A DNA stretch of 64,000 nt from Hymenolepis diminuta. Taxonomy: Eukaryota; Platyhelminthes; Cestoda; Cyclophyllidea; Hymenolepididae. Made by a program: the position numbers and the translations under genes. Each line of letters opens with the position of its first letter. The stretch's first letter is position 1. Below the pieces are notes generated by a model. That model was not told where the DNA came from, made no database searches, and saw only the letters and a program-made list of their open reading frames with translations. Below, one piece after another: positions 35,505 through 49,244 of the stretch. The stretch is taken from assembly GCA_900708905.1 (NCBI GenBank), contig CAADRB010000005.1, forward strand, positions 2,509,689 to 2,573,688, read 5' to 3'.

Positions 35505-35530
35505 GCAGCGCAGCGCAGCTCAGCTCAGCT
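35505..35530. repeat. Pentanucleotide GCGCA/GCTCA tandem repeat
   Basis: CAGCGCAGCGCAGCTCAGCTCAGCTT at 35506-35530 region: two GCGCA-type units followed by three GCTCA-type units. Confidence 0.7.
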
Positions 35531-36354
35531 TATCCATCGGTTAGATTAATTCTATTACCGTAATTATCCTCTTGTTTACTAACTAAATATATTTATTTTA
35601 TGTTTATTGTTAAAACAAAGGCACTGCCTTCCAATTCTAAAGTTGAGAGAGAGAAATAGAAATTTTCTTTTTCTCCATTACTCACTTGCGATTGGAAAAG
35701 AGCTGCTATTTCGGGTATTTCCAGTAATTTGCTGAGATAACACATCTACTTTCCTCGGAGTTTATTATGCTTCTTCCCAGTTTTAATAAGGCACGACTGA
35801 GGTTGGAGTAAATCACTAAAAAATTACTAGGCCATAACAGACCATGGATCCTTGAACGATACTCGCCGGTGCGCATCCAACGACGCACTAGTAAATTATA
35901 GTCAACAAGAGCCATTTAAGAAGGTTGGTTTCTCAAAAAAGTGATTTCAGGGGAATTAAGGCTTTGAAAATTGATTGGTCTCCATCGGATGCAACAGATT
36001 TTTAAAGAAAACGAATTTGCCATACAACCACTCTTCTAAATTTTGCCAGTGGATACAACCTTTCTCATGATTCTTCTTAAATCAGGCTACTCCTTTAAGC
36101 CGAAGATGGGAAAAATGGGTTACCCTAAAAATTTTATATGACCTTCATGATGAAAAATTGAATTTAAGTGTGGAAAAGGAATCAAATTTAATGATAAAAA
36201 TATCAAAATGATTGAAAGACGATGGCTATTTTTGTAGACTACAACAACTACTGAACTATAACTTGAAAACTCTAAGTTATCATGGCGAAATTGTACTTTT
36301 GATAATGATGCATTAATAAATGGACTTGTTACTAGCACTTTTGTTATGCTCATG

Positions 36355-36412
36355 ATGCCGCCATTAAATTGGTTGCCTTCAAAGTCAAAGATCTCGTGTT
36401 CGACGCCTGTGA
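36355..36412 (+). repeat. Degenerate tRNA-derived sequence
   Basis: ATTAAATTGGTTGCC resembles a D arm, CTTCAAAGTCAAAG an anticodon arm, and CTCGTGTTCGACGCC a T arm with a near-consensus B box (GTTCGACGCC). Order and spacing fit a tRNA, but acceptor stems are not complementary. Probably a tRNA-derived SINE relic. Confidence 0.45.
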
Positions 36413-36609
36413 GTCAGCAAAATGGTCGACCAAGCTGTTTATATCCGATTAATAAAAAAGAAGGCAGATTTCGATTTTCTCCCCATAGAGGCTCAATGAT
36501 GTTAATGTTCTGCCAAAAATGAGTATTGAAAAGGCTTTACTAAATGAATTTTGAAATTATTTAGTTACTTGCGTCTGCGAATTACTCAGTAATGAACTCA
36601 GCAACATCA

Positions 36610-36880
36610 CAGACTAATTTTGTCTTCCTCCTCCCAAGAGTGTGTGTCGAGACGGTGGCGCGATAAGATGAGGATGCACTTTTGGAGAGCGTAATTACGT
36701 TGTCAAGACTAAGGAAACTATGTCCCTGTCTGGGAGACAATGGGGTGGGGATGAGGAGAGGCAGACCATCGACTCAAAGTATGTAGTATCAACTTCTGTA
36801 TGTTCGCGTAGAGCAGACGTCCATTGCTTGTCTGCTGTCTGGAAGTTAATTAGATGGCAGCGGAGGGAGTAGTAGAGACG
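36610..36880. promoter_or_regulatory. GC-richer island
   Basis: Contains GAGACGGTGGCGCGATAAG, a G-rich purine patch (GGGGTGGGGATGAGGAGAGG, 36742-36761) and CTGTCTGGGAGACA near 36727-36740. No convincing open frame. Possible regulatory element. Confidence 0.3.
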
Positions 36881-36889
36881 ATAAACAAA

Positions 36890-37644
36890 ATTCCATTTAC
36901 GATATAGGAGTAGACTGACGCTATATTCACCGATTTTATAGCATTCCTAATAGCTTGTCTATGAGTCTAACAATGAATATTTTCATATATACATGATAAG
37001 TAAAACTTCATGAGTTGAATCTAAAAAATTTCATTAACAGAATCATAAAAATCTAAGCTTTCCATCGAAATTAACTTAGCCCAGATAATTCACGAACTCG
37101 ATAAGGAAGACATTCGAGAATTTCAAATTCGGAGAAATTGATTTCCTATTTTTACCAGATCTTTACCAGATCGGGGCTAAAGATTTTCCACTTACCAATT
37201 TTATTTTCTCAACTTTAAGTTTACTTTCTTCATTTTTACTTGATGTGAGACAGAAGACTGTTTTTTTTATTTTATTCAAATGATTTTCGTCCATTTCCCA
37301 TCCTCTAGCATAGGTAGTTGCTTTCGCATATTTCCTCTCTCAAATCAGTAGTATATGCTTCACAATGTTATAGTGTAGGGGAAGGCTTTAAAAGATTAGT
37401 CATTGTATCACACTCCAGATGTTAAGCTTGTTAACTCATCTACACTAATCGACATTCTCACGGAAATATTTAAGCCGGACCGCCCGTAGCGCCACCCTTA
37501 AACGGATGATTGATGATCAGATTGACGAGTTAGCTTATAATTAAAATTAATCAGAGTAGTTCACGCAGTATTCTTGTTAATCAATTATCTGTGTGCTCTT
37601 AGCTTGTACCAGCCTGATTTTTCGGCCATGAAGGAAAAATGAAG
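36890..37644. other. AT-rich stretch, nothing recognised
   Basis: No supported features apart from a duplicated CTTTACCAGATC/TTTACCAGATC near 37155-37172. Confidence 0.4.
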
Positions 37645-37825
37645 TGAGTTGGTAAGTCCGACTATTCTAAATACTCAACCGGTCACCGGACATCGTGGAC
37701 AAGAATTTATTCCGAAATCCAGGGACGAGTTGTGCAATTTGAATTTTGGAGTATTGTACAACCTGAATCCGGAAATTAAGTGACAAGCCTACGCTGATAC
37801 GTCTAAACGTCGAGTTGATCCCGTC
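37645..37825 (+). repeat. Diverged dispersed repeat, copy 4
   Basis: Shares GTGGACAAGAATTT..CCAGGGACGA..TTTGAATTTTG order with the 57.9 kb copy, plus an upstream TTGGTAAGT segment. This pair is the clearest match in the family. No open frame. Confidence 0.5.
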
Positions 37826-37829
37826 CCAT

Positions 37830-40135
37830 CTACACCTATTGAAATTTCTTTTTGCACAAGACCAAATTTAATAAATTTGCACATAAAATGATCTATTTTG
37901 GCTAAGAAAATTTTGTTTTTAGAGCTGGTAGTCAATTTAAACAACGTTATCAATTGAGAATTGCTAGTTGTAAATGTTTTTTGCCGTTACAAAAACATGT
38001 ATGGAGCCTTTGATGCTGTTAATTTTCATTAAGTTCGGTTTTCTCAAACTGGAACTAAAGACAATTTTTAAGCGAAACGCTCAATTCTAATTAAGCGCTG
38101 TAAGCTGACTTCAAGGCACATATTTGCTTTTCTGCCGAGTACGTGACAGAATTAATTATCAACGGAGGGAGCTTAATTTACCACCAGATTAATTTTATTA
38201 TTTTTCTTCCACTGCAAAATAAAATAATGAAAAATAAAAAATCTCGAGTATGTATCCGGATTATTGGTCTTGATGTATTTATATTCTACACGTTTTAAAA
38301 TCTGGACGATGGTACTTTAGTAAATGTTTCGACACAAGAACAGAAAAATATACTGAATAGGATTGGTTTTTTAAAAATCTTCTCTCCTCAATCTATCAAG
38401 GATTAAATTCTGATAAGTCTACGTCCCTTTAGAAAAACTTCCTAAACCCGTTATTAGAAGTATCAATATGGAACGCTCCCGTATGAGGAGCTGGCATTAA
38501 ACCATCTCCTATTAACCGGAATTAACCTATTCGATTAGCCATCCGCACCTTGTGACCTCTGATTGACCATTGTACCAGCAGCCCATATTTGAAGGTAAAG
38601 GCTTTTCAGCAGTCATTTGGGGGAGATGAGTAACATCCTGCAGTCTGTTCGATGAGACACTAGCTTTCTTCTACGCCTCTCTTGCCGAGTAATAATTAAC
38701 CCTTACGATTGGTAGAGTTGTTAGCTTAATTCATGCCTTTGAGTATCCAGAGGACGCGCTGCGACATTAAATTCATCCTTGTATGCTTTCATAGAATGTC
38801 AGTTCAATACTCATTTGATACTGTCAATTTTAATTCGGTTAGAATAAGGGAAAGTTTTCGAGGTCCATTAACCTCAAAACACATACTTGCTTTTTGTTTT
38901 AACCGAGTGTGCAAAAAAATTATTACAGTTACAAATCACATTTTTATTATTTGTTTTTGTTTCACAACAAAAACAACCGGGCAGTAAAAATACATCAACG
39001 AGAATATTGAGTAATTTTAACCCTATTTTTAGGAATAAAATTTAAAATATCCCCAATTTTTAGATTTGTTTAAATTCGCTTACATTAAGCTTATTTCTCA
39101 TTGATCTAATTCATTTTTTTAGGAAAAAGATTAAAATAACCTTAAAATAATATATATATTTAATCAGTTAAAATGAGTTTTTTAAATGATTATTTTGATT
39201 GATACATTAGTTAGCTCTGGAAGTATTTTCAGATTTATGGGAGACGAAAGCTCATAAAGTCCTTGTTTGTTCTTGTCTTATTCATTACTCAACTCAAATT
39301 CGAGGACATAAGTTGGAATTTATTTGTCATTTTAGAGTGCATGTTAAAATTAATAACCGTATTCATTTCTGTTTGATTTACTCATTTTATAATTTAAATA
39401 GCAAAATTTAACTTCTAAAATTAGGAACTTTTCCATTTTTTTCATTTGTGATATGATAACCAGGGGCTTATTTTTTGAATGATTCAAAATTAAAATTTCC
39501 ACACATTTTCACCTCTGATGTGTTATAACTGTGAACTATCATGTTAGATCGGTCGCCTTCTCAATCATTTGGAGAAGAAATGACTGAAGCGGCAAGACTC
39601 TCGATTTAAAAATACCGGGGAATAAGCACCGTTCATTGTTAGGAAGCATATCCTGAAATCCAGTAGGAGGATCATCAAATGTAACTTTTGAGACGTGAAT
39701 ATTGTACAATTATACTTTTTGACAAACCTCATGACACCTTTTGTGTAACAACTTTAATTACTACCAGATTGCGCTCAACTTCTATCTGACAAGATTTAAT
39801 TATTTGTTTTAGTCGGGAAATAAATAAATAACCAATCAAGAATCATTTAATAACATAAAGTACAGGCCATCATTTGGTAACTTTTTATCTTTCTCGTTTG
39901 TTTCTTATAGTTTTTAAAGCACATTTGTTTTTAGTGGGAAAAAAAATCTCTACAACAGTACAACCTGAAGGATCCCATTGTCGTGTTTAATAAATGTTGG
40001 ACGTCGCCAGAAAGTGCGAAAAAAAATTAGTGCATATGTTTGGGAGGGAAACTCCACTTTTCAACATTTTGAAATATCAAGATATTATTTATTTAGTCGT
40101 ACCATATTTTAGTCCAAAGAATTAGACATTAATCA
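37830..40135. other. AT-rich stretch, nothing recognised
   Basis: The 84-codon plus frame at 38733-38987 has no domain or splice context that would support it. Confidence 0.4.
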
Positions 40136-40139
40136 CAAA

Positions 40140-40535
40140 TGCTAGCCTCTTTTCCTCGTCGCAACACCAAAAGCCCCTCGAGGAAGGGATATGCATGTAT
40201 GACCCCCACGAGCAAGAAAAGTCGTCGGCCCACTTTTTTCCATGATTAATGGCTAGTGTGCATTAGTACCTTCGTCTGCGGTTTTGTGAAAAAAATGTTA
40301 GAAGCTTTGAATAATTGATTATTTTGCCTCTCCATTTTTTATGGAGGTAAAGAGAGTTCGCCACACTACACCGAAGATGAAAGAAGATAAGACCAATACA
40401 CACATCAATGATCGCGATTTCATTCATCTAGAAATTCAGCCGAGAACCGGCTTGAACTACTTCAGTCTAATTTCGAAATCGAGACAAGTATGCAGCGGTG
40501 ACATTAAATGGTCAAATAGTGAAGTTCAATAAGAT
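40140..40535 (+). CDS. 63-codon ORF downstream of a GC-richer patch, unknown
   Basis: The patch at 40140-40260 has a CCTCGAGG palindrome and CpGs. After it, an ATG at 40341 opens 63 codons starting MEVKRVRHTTPKMKEDK and ending at TAA 40532. An acceptor-like TTTCATTCATCTAG and a GTATGC donor-like site inside it would instead define a 55-60-nt exon (peptide EIQPRTGLNYFSLIS...). No known domain. Either reading is weak. Confidence 0.18.
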
Positions 40536-40539
40536 CTTT

Positions 40540-41550
40540 TATTTGACTCAATATAATTGGCTAAATTTTTTTCTAATCTAAATGTTGACGACGAATATGG
40601 TGGGGGAATGTGAATGGGACACCATTTACGATCTTCCAAGAAAGGAAATCTGAGATTAACTTACTATTAAAGTGTTGCCAAATGTAATGAATTCATAGAG
40701 GAATTGCATACACGCCCTGAATGGACCCTTTGAAAGCGAGTGTCTATCCAGTCTAAAAAGTGGTCGATCCCTTTTTGTAAATATTAACATATTGCAAGCC
40801 AATTGATCTACCTTAATAACTGGAGAGAAAAATAGTGTTCAACTCTCATATTTTTGCGAATAATTAATATTGAAACGGATGAGGAATAGAGTGCAATCTC
40901 TTCTACTGAAGATATCTAGTTTTACAATAAAATTTCCATCTAAACACAAGGGATCTTAAATTCATTTGAAGTACTGTGACTTTATAATGTGCAAAAATAG
41001 TTGAATCGCATTATTTTGCAATGAAAATTCACCAAAATAAATAAATGCGGAGAATTTTTTTTCTTGCTAAATTTTTTCCTGGTGGAGAATACATTTGAAC
41101 GTGACAGGTGAGAGGATTCGTTGACCAACTCGTTTTCATGGTTATTGGAGCCATCTTTGTCTGTAGGACTTCTTGATAAACCTTGACATGGAGAGTTTAG
41201 ACTTGGTCAATTGCTTGTTCTAAAAGCTACCACCCAACCCTCCCAGTCCTGCAAATTTCAATAATACGAGTATTGTAAAGACACGTTATAACAAGCCTTT
41301 TCCTAAAGTTTAGGCTGAATCGTTTCGCTTTTAGAAAAACTCCGCAATTGAAGGTAATAATCTGAAAATATTTAAAAGGGGTCAGATTACTTTGTATTAT
41401 AATTATTATGCTGAAATCTTAATTCTTCTCCACTTTTCTGTATTCTTTATTTCCAGAAGGACAGTATTTTTCAGCCTATTGGATGTAAATCTGTATTTTT
41501 TTCATTATTGCTATTTTTAAAAACCATTTTTTTCTCATAATATTTACCAC
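40540..41550. other. AT-rich stretch, nothing recognised
   Basis: No genes, RNA genes or repeats could be supported. Confidence 0.4.
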
Positions 41551-41552
41551 TG

Positions 41553-41613
41553 AGTTTTGGATCCATGACCCATGACCTTGTTAGGAGAATGCTCGACCAC
41601 TATGCATTTAGAG
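41553..41613 (-). repeat. Degenerate tRNA-derived sequence
   Basis: On the minus strand: ATAGTGGTCGAGCATTCTCC (A-box/D-arm like), then TAACAAGGTCATGGGTCATGGATCC (variable and T-arm like, B box with a 2-base insertion). This is the best preserved of the tRNA-like relics. It lacks paired acceptor stems, so not a functional tRNA. Confidence 0.5.
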
Positions 41614-42363
41614 ATCTAAAGAAATATTCGTCAATCTCCCTCTGTGAACCACACCACTGGTTCGCTCTTTCTTTACCGATATACTGATTTTAGTAAAATA
41701 TACTTAAATTTTTCGTCAAATTCAATTAAAATGTAATACACATTCAAATGATTAGAATAGAAATATTAACTTCATCAGTATTCAAAATAGAGGTCAGTTA
41801 GTTTAAACACGCTGGTAGGCGAATTATATTTTCAATTTTTGTGACCTAAAATTATGTATTGATCTATACTATTCTGAAAATAAAATAGTTTGATTGAGAG
41901 ATGAATGGAAAAAGTGAAATAATAGTTACAAGCGGGTCTTTGTTTAAATCTATTCAAATAATCTTCCTTTGTTCTTTTTAATAAAAATTGAATGGGTTGT
42001 TTCTGGTATAAGCTGTGTATTATAAATGAGAATTTCATAACGAACTTAATCAAAATTCAAGAGCAAATAAGATAATAAAAGTCATTTTAATTCACGATCT
42101 CTTCTGCCAAATGGAGGTTAAAAATGAAAATTTTATTTCAAATTAAATTTTTATTGAGATGTATTTCAGTGGAAAGTCGGTATTCAGGTTCATGGTATCA
42201 TTCACAAATGTTACTGCATTCTTTGATTTTAGCCGTTAAAAGTGCCATAAAAATAAGTATCAAATCCAATATCGCAAATGTCGCAAGCGCTCAAACTGAT
42301 CCGTATCATCAGATGTCCTAGGAAGTCGAATTCTCAATTCACTTAAACTCAGTTTATTTAGAA

Positions 42364-42640
42364 GTGAAAGCAGAACTGCCAGAGTGCGAGTGTATTTTTG
42401 CATCTTTAAAATCCTTTGAAAGTGAAACTTCAAGGGAGCCGCGTGTGCCCTCCTCTGATACTTGCAATAAAAAAACTAACAGCAGCATCCGGAGGGTTTT
42501 TTTTAGCCCTTTCCTCACTTTGCAAGTAGCTTGTAGGTGCGGGAGTTTGTGGAAGGAGTTGGGGGAGAAAATGGAGAGGCTTTGAACTATTTTTGCCCTC
42601 CACCCGCCGTCACCTTGAAATTCACATTACTCATGGCCAC
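42364..42640 (+). promoter_or_regulatory. GC-richer island with an open frame of uncertain meaning
   Basis: Open plus-strand frame 42364-42585 (no ATG at its start) includes PECECIFASLKSFESETSREP and a later CRCGSLWKEL segment. Cysteine and charged residues make it slightly protein-like, but there is no known domain and splice signals are unclear. The 3' part is purine-rich. Left as an island rather than a gene. Confidence 0.25.
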
Positions 42641-42990
42641 CTGTCTTTGAAGAAAAAATAGAGTTGTTTTCAACCGAAATATGCCAAGTGAAGTTTAGTC
42701 GAAATGACTCATATTTTAGAGGTGATAAATGGACACTTCTAGGGCGGTAGTTAAATGAGTTCTATCAAGGAGCGTACCCTCTTTAGATAGACGACATGTA
42801 TAGTAGTCTAAAATTTTCATCACAGTGCTACCTTACCTCCCACAAAATTTGGATTGTTCATTAAGTGATAATTGATTGGAGATTAGTTAATTTAATCCCA
42901 GAATCATGAATCAGTCAGAAGGATCAGTAAATTTGAATCGAGGCGCTTAATAGTCAATTGCAAAGTAGGGCCAACTATTGGGAAAAATAA

Positions 42991-43168
42991 GTGTTCGATA
43001 TTTATTTTACTTTGACTACGCTTCTTCATCTTTCTATCGCATTGAAAAAGAGTGCCACGTATTGGAAACAACATACAAAGACGCAGAAGGCTCCAAAAAG
43101 AAAACGTCCATACCGGATCACATCTAATTACCTTGTGCTTGTTAGATCTTTGAGAAAAAAATACCAAC
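42991..43168 (+). CDS. Candidate exon ending in a GTAAGT donor, unknown basic peptide
   Basis: A plus-strand frame open from 42991 encodes a strongly basic segment (KTQKAPKRKRPYRITSNY) and meets a consensus GTAAGT donor at 43169. The 5' boundary is unclear; a pyrimidine-rich stretch (CTTCTTCATCTTTCTATCG) near 43020 precedes possible AG sites at 43049-43051. An 87-codon minus-strand frame overlaps, so strand is not certain. No domain recognised. Confidence 0.2.
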
Positions 43169-43279
43169 GTAAGTGCGATGGGTGGGGCCGAGAGTTTACA
43201 TTAAAAAGGAACACTGAACTCATAGATTCATATTATATGCTATATTTAACAGAACTAAGTATTTCGATTTGAAAGTTTA

Positions 43280-44035
43280 ACTTGCCAATATGACCTCAAT
43301 ATGTGTTGTACCATTCCTGTACTGTCATCCTTCGTCTCCCCAAGTAGGTATATTAACTGTCAAAGAATCCACTCAGAATATTCACTTCAAAATCGTCTTA
43401 AATGTGACGAACAATCACTTTGTTTAAATCCATATAAGAACTTTGTCTATCTTAGTAGGAAGTGAAGATGTATTAAGCCGGAAGAATTTAAGCCTAGTTA
43501 GGAGATCTATTCTCTTCATGTTAAAATCATAAAATTTCGGTTAGAATATTTCCCCTTCCACTGTCTAAATGCATTTGAAAATCAAGGCCTCCGTTTCAAA
43601 AGGTATTTAATGGAAATTTCTAAAAAATCCCGGTGTTAGGAGAATGAGGTTTTATCTTTGTACTTCCTCGACATTGACATCGAGTAGCACAAGCTTGTTC
43701 CTGTTCGGGTTCCAGTGTTCTACAACTTTTCCGTGTTGATGTGCTTTATTGCTTGATAACTTTCTGGGAGTGCAATTAATACTGTCAAGTGTTTGTGCAA
43801 AATTTTTTATGCGTTTACATACGAAGAGAGGGTTTGATTTTTACTGATTTATAAACAAACTCATTTAATTTTCAAGAAATTACTGCTATCAAAGGCATAA
43901 AATGACTGGGACTCTTGGATGGGAACTACTTATCGCATTTTAAATTTGCCCTGAAATTTTATTTTCACAAAAGGTGAATGAATTTAAATCAACGCATTTT
44001 AACCGAAGCTCAGCCAAATAAACATTTCTGACAGC
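43280..44035. other. AT-rich stretch, nothing recognised
   Basis: No supported features. Confidence 0.4.
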
Positions 44036-44039
44036 TAAC

Positions 44040-44460
44040 GCTATTAATCTTCCCCCAGAGGATAGCAGAAAAATAGCATTTCTCTCTAGCCGTCTCTGTG
44101 CCTGTCTCTTTTCCACCCTGCATCCCAGCAGCTCACTCACAAACAGCAGAGCAGAGGACAGGAAGAAGGTGAGACGGAAACAGGGAGATAGAGAGCGGTT
44201 GTTCGGACTAGACCGACTTTAATGTGGGGCAGAACTCAACAAAGCAAACACCTCTGGAGGCAGCAAAATAACAACTCTACCACGGGTAGTCTGCAACGGA
44301 GTTTTGTCTTCTCCCCAACCTCTCTCCTCTTTCGCTTTGACGGCCAGACAGACGGGAGAGGAACCGTTCCGATGTCCGTCACCCCTGTCTCGATGTCTGA
44401 AAGAGTTCCGAGACACTACTGAGTCATCTGAGCCTACTGACTGCGACGAGGGGAAGATTT
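44040..44460. promoter_or_regulatory. GC-richer, CpG-containing island
   Basis: About 400 bp with CpGs, CTCTCCTC pyrimidine tracts and CAGACAGACGG at 44345-44355. Both strands are open for about 65 codons over 44219-44422, which is expected in a GC-richer patch and gives no recognisable protein. Most like a promoter/enhancer or UTR. Confidence 0.35.
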
Positions 44461-44469
44461 AGGAGATTT

Positions 44470-47400
44470 ATTTAAATTTGTTTTATATTCCGAATGAAAA
44501 ATCGCCGTTTGATTAGTTTCATACTATAAAATTAAAAATTGAATTTGTTTAAAATACCAATATAATTACCATTTTCCTTCTTTTGATAGATAAAACTTAA
44601 AATGAGTATAGTGGAGTGCTCGTTGGGTGAACCCTACTTTTTAAAATACCTTTACTAGGTTTATTTGCTTCCTCAGGGAGGTTTGATGAGGTGAATGATT
44701 AAAAGCGGCATATTTAACCATCCTATTAAACCGGGTGGTCAACGAGAGGAATTGAATGCATCAAGAAACTCAGCTATCGAATGATGAAAATTTATCTTTG
44801 AAACATTAGTTTATCACAAAGTGGAGCTCAGTGCTCCACTTCCAGAATTAAAATGAAGGTGGCTTCTTGATATTCTTACTTCGTGGTATTCCCCTATTTG
44901 ACTCCTCCACACTTTTCACTACTTTGTGTAATCGGATGCTATCTCAGAGCTAAAATTTTCAAAAATTTCTACCATACCGTGAGTATTAATAGGTTAGTAC
45001 CACTCTGTTTTCTTATCCATAAGAAGAAAAATCTTTCTTATACTCACTGACGTTTTTGTAACTCTAAAAATGTAATTGGAGCAACCATCCAGCCATTTAA
45101 ACTAAGTAAATTCGGAAGTACGATTTTTTTTGCAATCTGACGAATTTAAAATAAATTGTAAAATGGAAGCAATAAAATGCTAACTGCTGCTCTTGAAAAC
45201 CAAAATCTACTACTATTTTTGCTCGCTAAGCTCCAAACGAACTCAAAAAAATCTCAAGAAATAAATTTTGTAATAAAAAGAGATCCTCAGTACAATTTCG
45301 AATTCATGGTTTAAAGAACGAAATAATGTATTTGAATTAAATATTGTAAGGTCGTTGCACGGACAATGTCTTAACAGTGTATCTGAGCGGCAAATCTGTT
45401 CAATGGCTCAAATTTATATCCCAAAATGGTAGAATGTAGGCACTTTGTACTAAAAGTTCCCTTCAAAGTGAGTTTACCAAAACCAGGAAGTTGGAGGGAC
45501 AATATTTTCCCATAAATTCATTTTTACTTTATAACAAATAAAGTGTGTTCATTCCGCTTCACCGACAATCCCTTTTTTAGAATAAATACTTCGACCGATG
45601 ACATATTCCACACTGCGCACCCTAGAATATTTCTGAGAAAAAAAACTTTTGAAAAACCATTTTCGGAAAAAGAGCATTTTAAGTTGTCCTTCCCCGATCT
45701 AACCGCGATCGGGAGAATTTAAGTCCACTTTGTTCCTCTTTTTTCTAACACGATGAGTCATACTTAGTTTTCAGATCGAGTAAATATCGATCGATTAATT
45801 AATAAGTAGCCATTTGCGCACATTTTAAAAGTTTGAAAAATTCGATTTTCCTTATTCATATCCGGCGAAAATATTATCACGTGGCTTAGCAGAAAATCAA
45901 TAAATTAACGTTTTTGCACTTAAATGACATTGAATTTGAAATTTCTCTTTTCTTTTACAATAAAGATTTAAGAAAAAATAAATATGATATTGTCAAAATG
46001 GTAATAATTATACTAATTTCTTTAAAATAATCTCTCTAAAATGAGTTCGAACTTCTTATATCGTCCTAAATTTTAAATTTATCCCATTTTAACCGATTAT
46101 TCAAGTGGCTAATTTAAAGGGGCGACGGAGAAAACTTGTTGGGATTTTAATTGCAGGCTTTCGGACAACTGATTTTGTGCCTTTTTAAACAAGAAATGTT
46201 GACAGTTGGATTTTTTCCCTTTAAAAAATTTTCCATACTTCACTATATTATGATAAAAGATATCATCATAACAATATTATTAAGCTCCGATATTTTGTTA
46301 AAATTTTGTTTGAATCTTTTAAAGAAACTCGAAAAAATATAAACTCATAAATACGAAGTGATGGTTTTCAGTTGTGTATCGAATTTCAACCAATTCCCTA
46401 CTCTCATTTAAGTGCTTTGTAAATGAATCATAAAATTCTAATTTCATCTCTCCTTCAAAACAAAAGCGGAAACCGCAAAACTTTGCTGATATCATCTCAA
46501 ACAGCGGTATTTTGCGCGGGGAAAACAAACTTGAGAAACTAGCGAGAGTACACATAAATTAGCCAAGTTAATTTATCGGATTTGAAACATCGCTAAGTCT
46601 GCTAAAAATTAGCTTAGCAAGATTGCTCAAGGGAATTATGGAGAGTGACTCACTCTTATCTTATTCCTACTCCTGCTTCTACCTTCCTGTCATAATTGAA
46701 TGTATCCAACTAATTGGTTAAATTGTCCCTTTTCCTCCTAAAGTAGTAGTCGTCTTTTTAAAACCCTTGATGTCCCCAAAGAAGGCACTTAGGAGTTTTA
46801 GGCTTTTTGTCATGTTTGAAATAAGCTGACTATTTCCGCTGGTGAGGTTAGATAACGTCATTCGTTGCTAATCATTTAGCTTTTACTTTAGGATTAATTA
46901 GGGAAATGAGCTATTTTGGAAGTAGCTAATAAAAACAGTTCATGGTAATTAAAACTTGACTTTTAAATCAAAAGAATTAAAGCTTAGTAGTTTATTGAAA
47001 CATGCGGAAAATATATTAAAGCAATCGGAGTAAACGTAACCGTTTTTGTGTAAACAGTTGCTTTATCTCTGCTCCTTTACAAATCAATGAAGAAATACAA
47101 CCACAGGGAACATGGCGGTTTGTTTTAAATAACTTATTTCTATCAATTTTTAATATAAAATGTGTTCAATCTTATGTTGATCATTGATTATTTTGAGTCT
47201 GTATTATTACCTTTTCGCCTACTCCCTCCTTTGATCCGTGATGCTGTTAACTGAGGTTCAGAAATAATAACTTTCATTCGTAAGCCAAATCCATGTTTAT
47301 CAACACTGAACACAACTTTAGAAACACCTACCCACACTCCACATTCATTCATTGGTAACTCTTCCAGTTTGGCATTTTCGCACTGTTACCCGGAGAAAAT

Positions 47401-48475
47401 TTCGATTTGATATCAATAAAAGCCATCTTATTTTTCTTAATTGGTGTATCAAGTGAATTTTTTCCCTTAACTAACACCACATTCTAAACTGTTTTAGAAA
47501 TAAAGAAATTTATTTTTCGATACAATAAGCTTCTAAAGAAGAAATTGGCCTTGAAATCAATCTTCAATATTTGTTAATGGACGTAGGCTTTCTTCTAATC
47601 CTTCCGGAATCAGGGCTGCTCTGCAACATAAAATGAGGGGAAGCAAGACACCTCTACAATGCTAAGACGAATTAGATTTGTAGAAAGGCGGAAAAGAAAT
47701 CATACCTAAATATGATATCATGACGTATAAAGGTAATCACTGAGTTTTGCAGGCTTCTCAAATTAGAACTTCAAGAACTTGAAAGATTTTGTATCATCAA
47801 TGTGATATTTTAATAAGTAGATTTGCTACATACAAATTCACTGAGATTTTGGAAACAGTTCGAAAATTTTCTGTTTATTAAATACTGAAATTTAATAAAA
47901 AGGTTGAGATTTAGGTGAACTGGAAAAAGTGTAATAATGAACAGTGTGAAGTGATCATAGAGTTAGTCGACTGAAATCTCACCTAAAAAGAATAACTCGT
48001 CAATATTTGATATGTTGATGGAGAAATCATTGAAAATTAGCAGGAATTAATGAAAGTCGGCAGACTTTAAAAGTATCTTGTAAGCTAGTCCCTTATTATT
48101 GTCAACACGATTTGAGGTCTGTTTGCACTCATAAGTTATCTCCTCCGAAGATAAGGAGGTGATGATCTTATAGAACAGGAAAGGTATGATTAGTTCACTC
48201 ATGCTACTCATCTGAATCCTATCCGCCGATTTGTTTACATATTTTCAAATAAAAATGATTTTAACGATGTCAGTAATGATGGATTCAACAAATGAATGTG
48301 TTCGTTAATGGTCTAATCTAATCTAGCTAAGCATTTTCCTAAACCCATCATTCAAATACGGGGATTAATTGAAAATTGTATGAGCTATTGAAAGAATAGT
48401 TCTATTTGCATAGCTTTTAAGCATGCAAATAAAATGAGCACGACGTCACAGCATGGCATGAAATTATTCCGAAAT
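44470..48475. other. AT-rich desert, nothing recognised
   Basis: Only short, low-complexity open frames (46151-46342 plus, 46319-46555 minus). No RNA gene seen. Confidence 0.4.
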
Positions 48476-48479
48476 AAAT

Positions 48480-48720
48480 CCCCACCGTGAAATTAATGAT
48501 AAATGTGTTCCGTCCTGTCACTGTGTCCGGCTTGCCTGTCTGATTAGTCACGAAAACCAGACACAGCGAGTGGCCTGAGTACACTGCCCATATATCCTAA
48601 ATGATAATTATATGGTAATGATATACCCCACCACTCACGTCCATCTAACCACAATTCCTCGCCAGGCACGCAAACTTCGGTTATCGATTTTCCTGAAACT
48701 CAGTTCGCGCATGAATACTT
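48480..48720. promoter_or_regulatory. GC-richer patch with TAAT sites
   Basis: Contains GTGTCCGGCTTGCCTGTCTGATTAGTCACG, CCACCACTCACGTCC and several TAAT/ATTA cores, without an open frame. It has the look of a conserved non-coding element; conservation cannot be tested here. Confidence 0.25.
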
Positions 48721-49244
48721 CAAGACATTAATTCTAGTTAGGTAATAATATTCGCTGCAGCAATGTAAAAACACATATTCTCATGACTTATAGTTCTCTC
48801 CTCCAGAAGGACCCAAGTCATACTCCTGCATGTAACGCTTTTAAATATATATATTTTTTCAGTTTTATTGTTATAGTACCGGTATTTTCACGACAAATTG
48901 TATTTGTAAAGACGTCGGTGGAGAGGAATGGAAAGGAAATAAAATAGGAGTTTATGTGTATCCAACCTTGGTGATACTTTGGCTGCAGTAGACAAAACTC
49001 GGTCAACGATATTCTCGAAAAAAGTCATTTCTCATCAATTTCGAAGAAATCCGATTCTAGCGAGTGAAATTGAGTGTGTTCTTCCACTTTGAACCAGATT
49101 ATGACTGAGATTCAATAAAGAAATTCCCAGGTTTCGTAAAGGAAATTTTCACAGCACTTGACTTGAGTAAAAGTAAGGTATCCTGGGGTTGCTCTTACGA
49201 GAAAATCACATTTAACTAGGGTAGTTGGCCATCCAAATCACAGG

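Larger units (their letters stand above)
34190..36354. other. AT-rich stretch with simple repeats only
   Basis: Besides the two microsatellites listed, it contains a TTTTTCTT-AA-AAGAAAAA inverted repeat at 35060-35077. No genes supported; minus-strand frames at 35706-35915 and 36120-36353 are unrecognised. Confidence 0.4.
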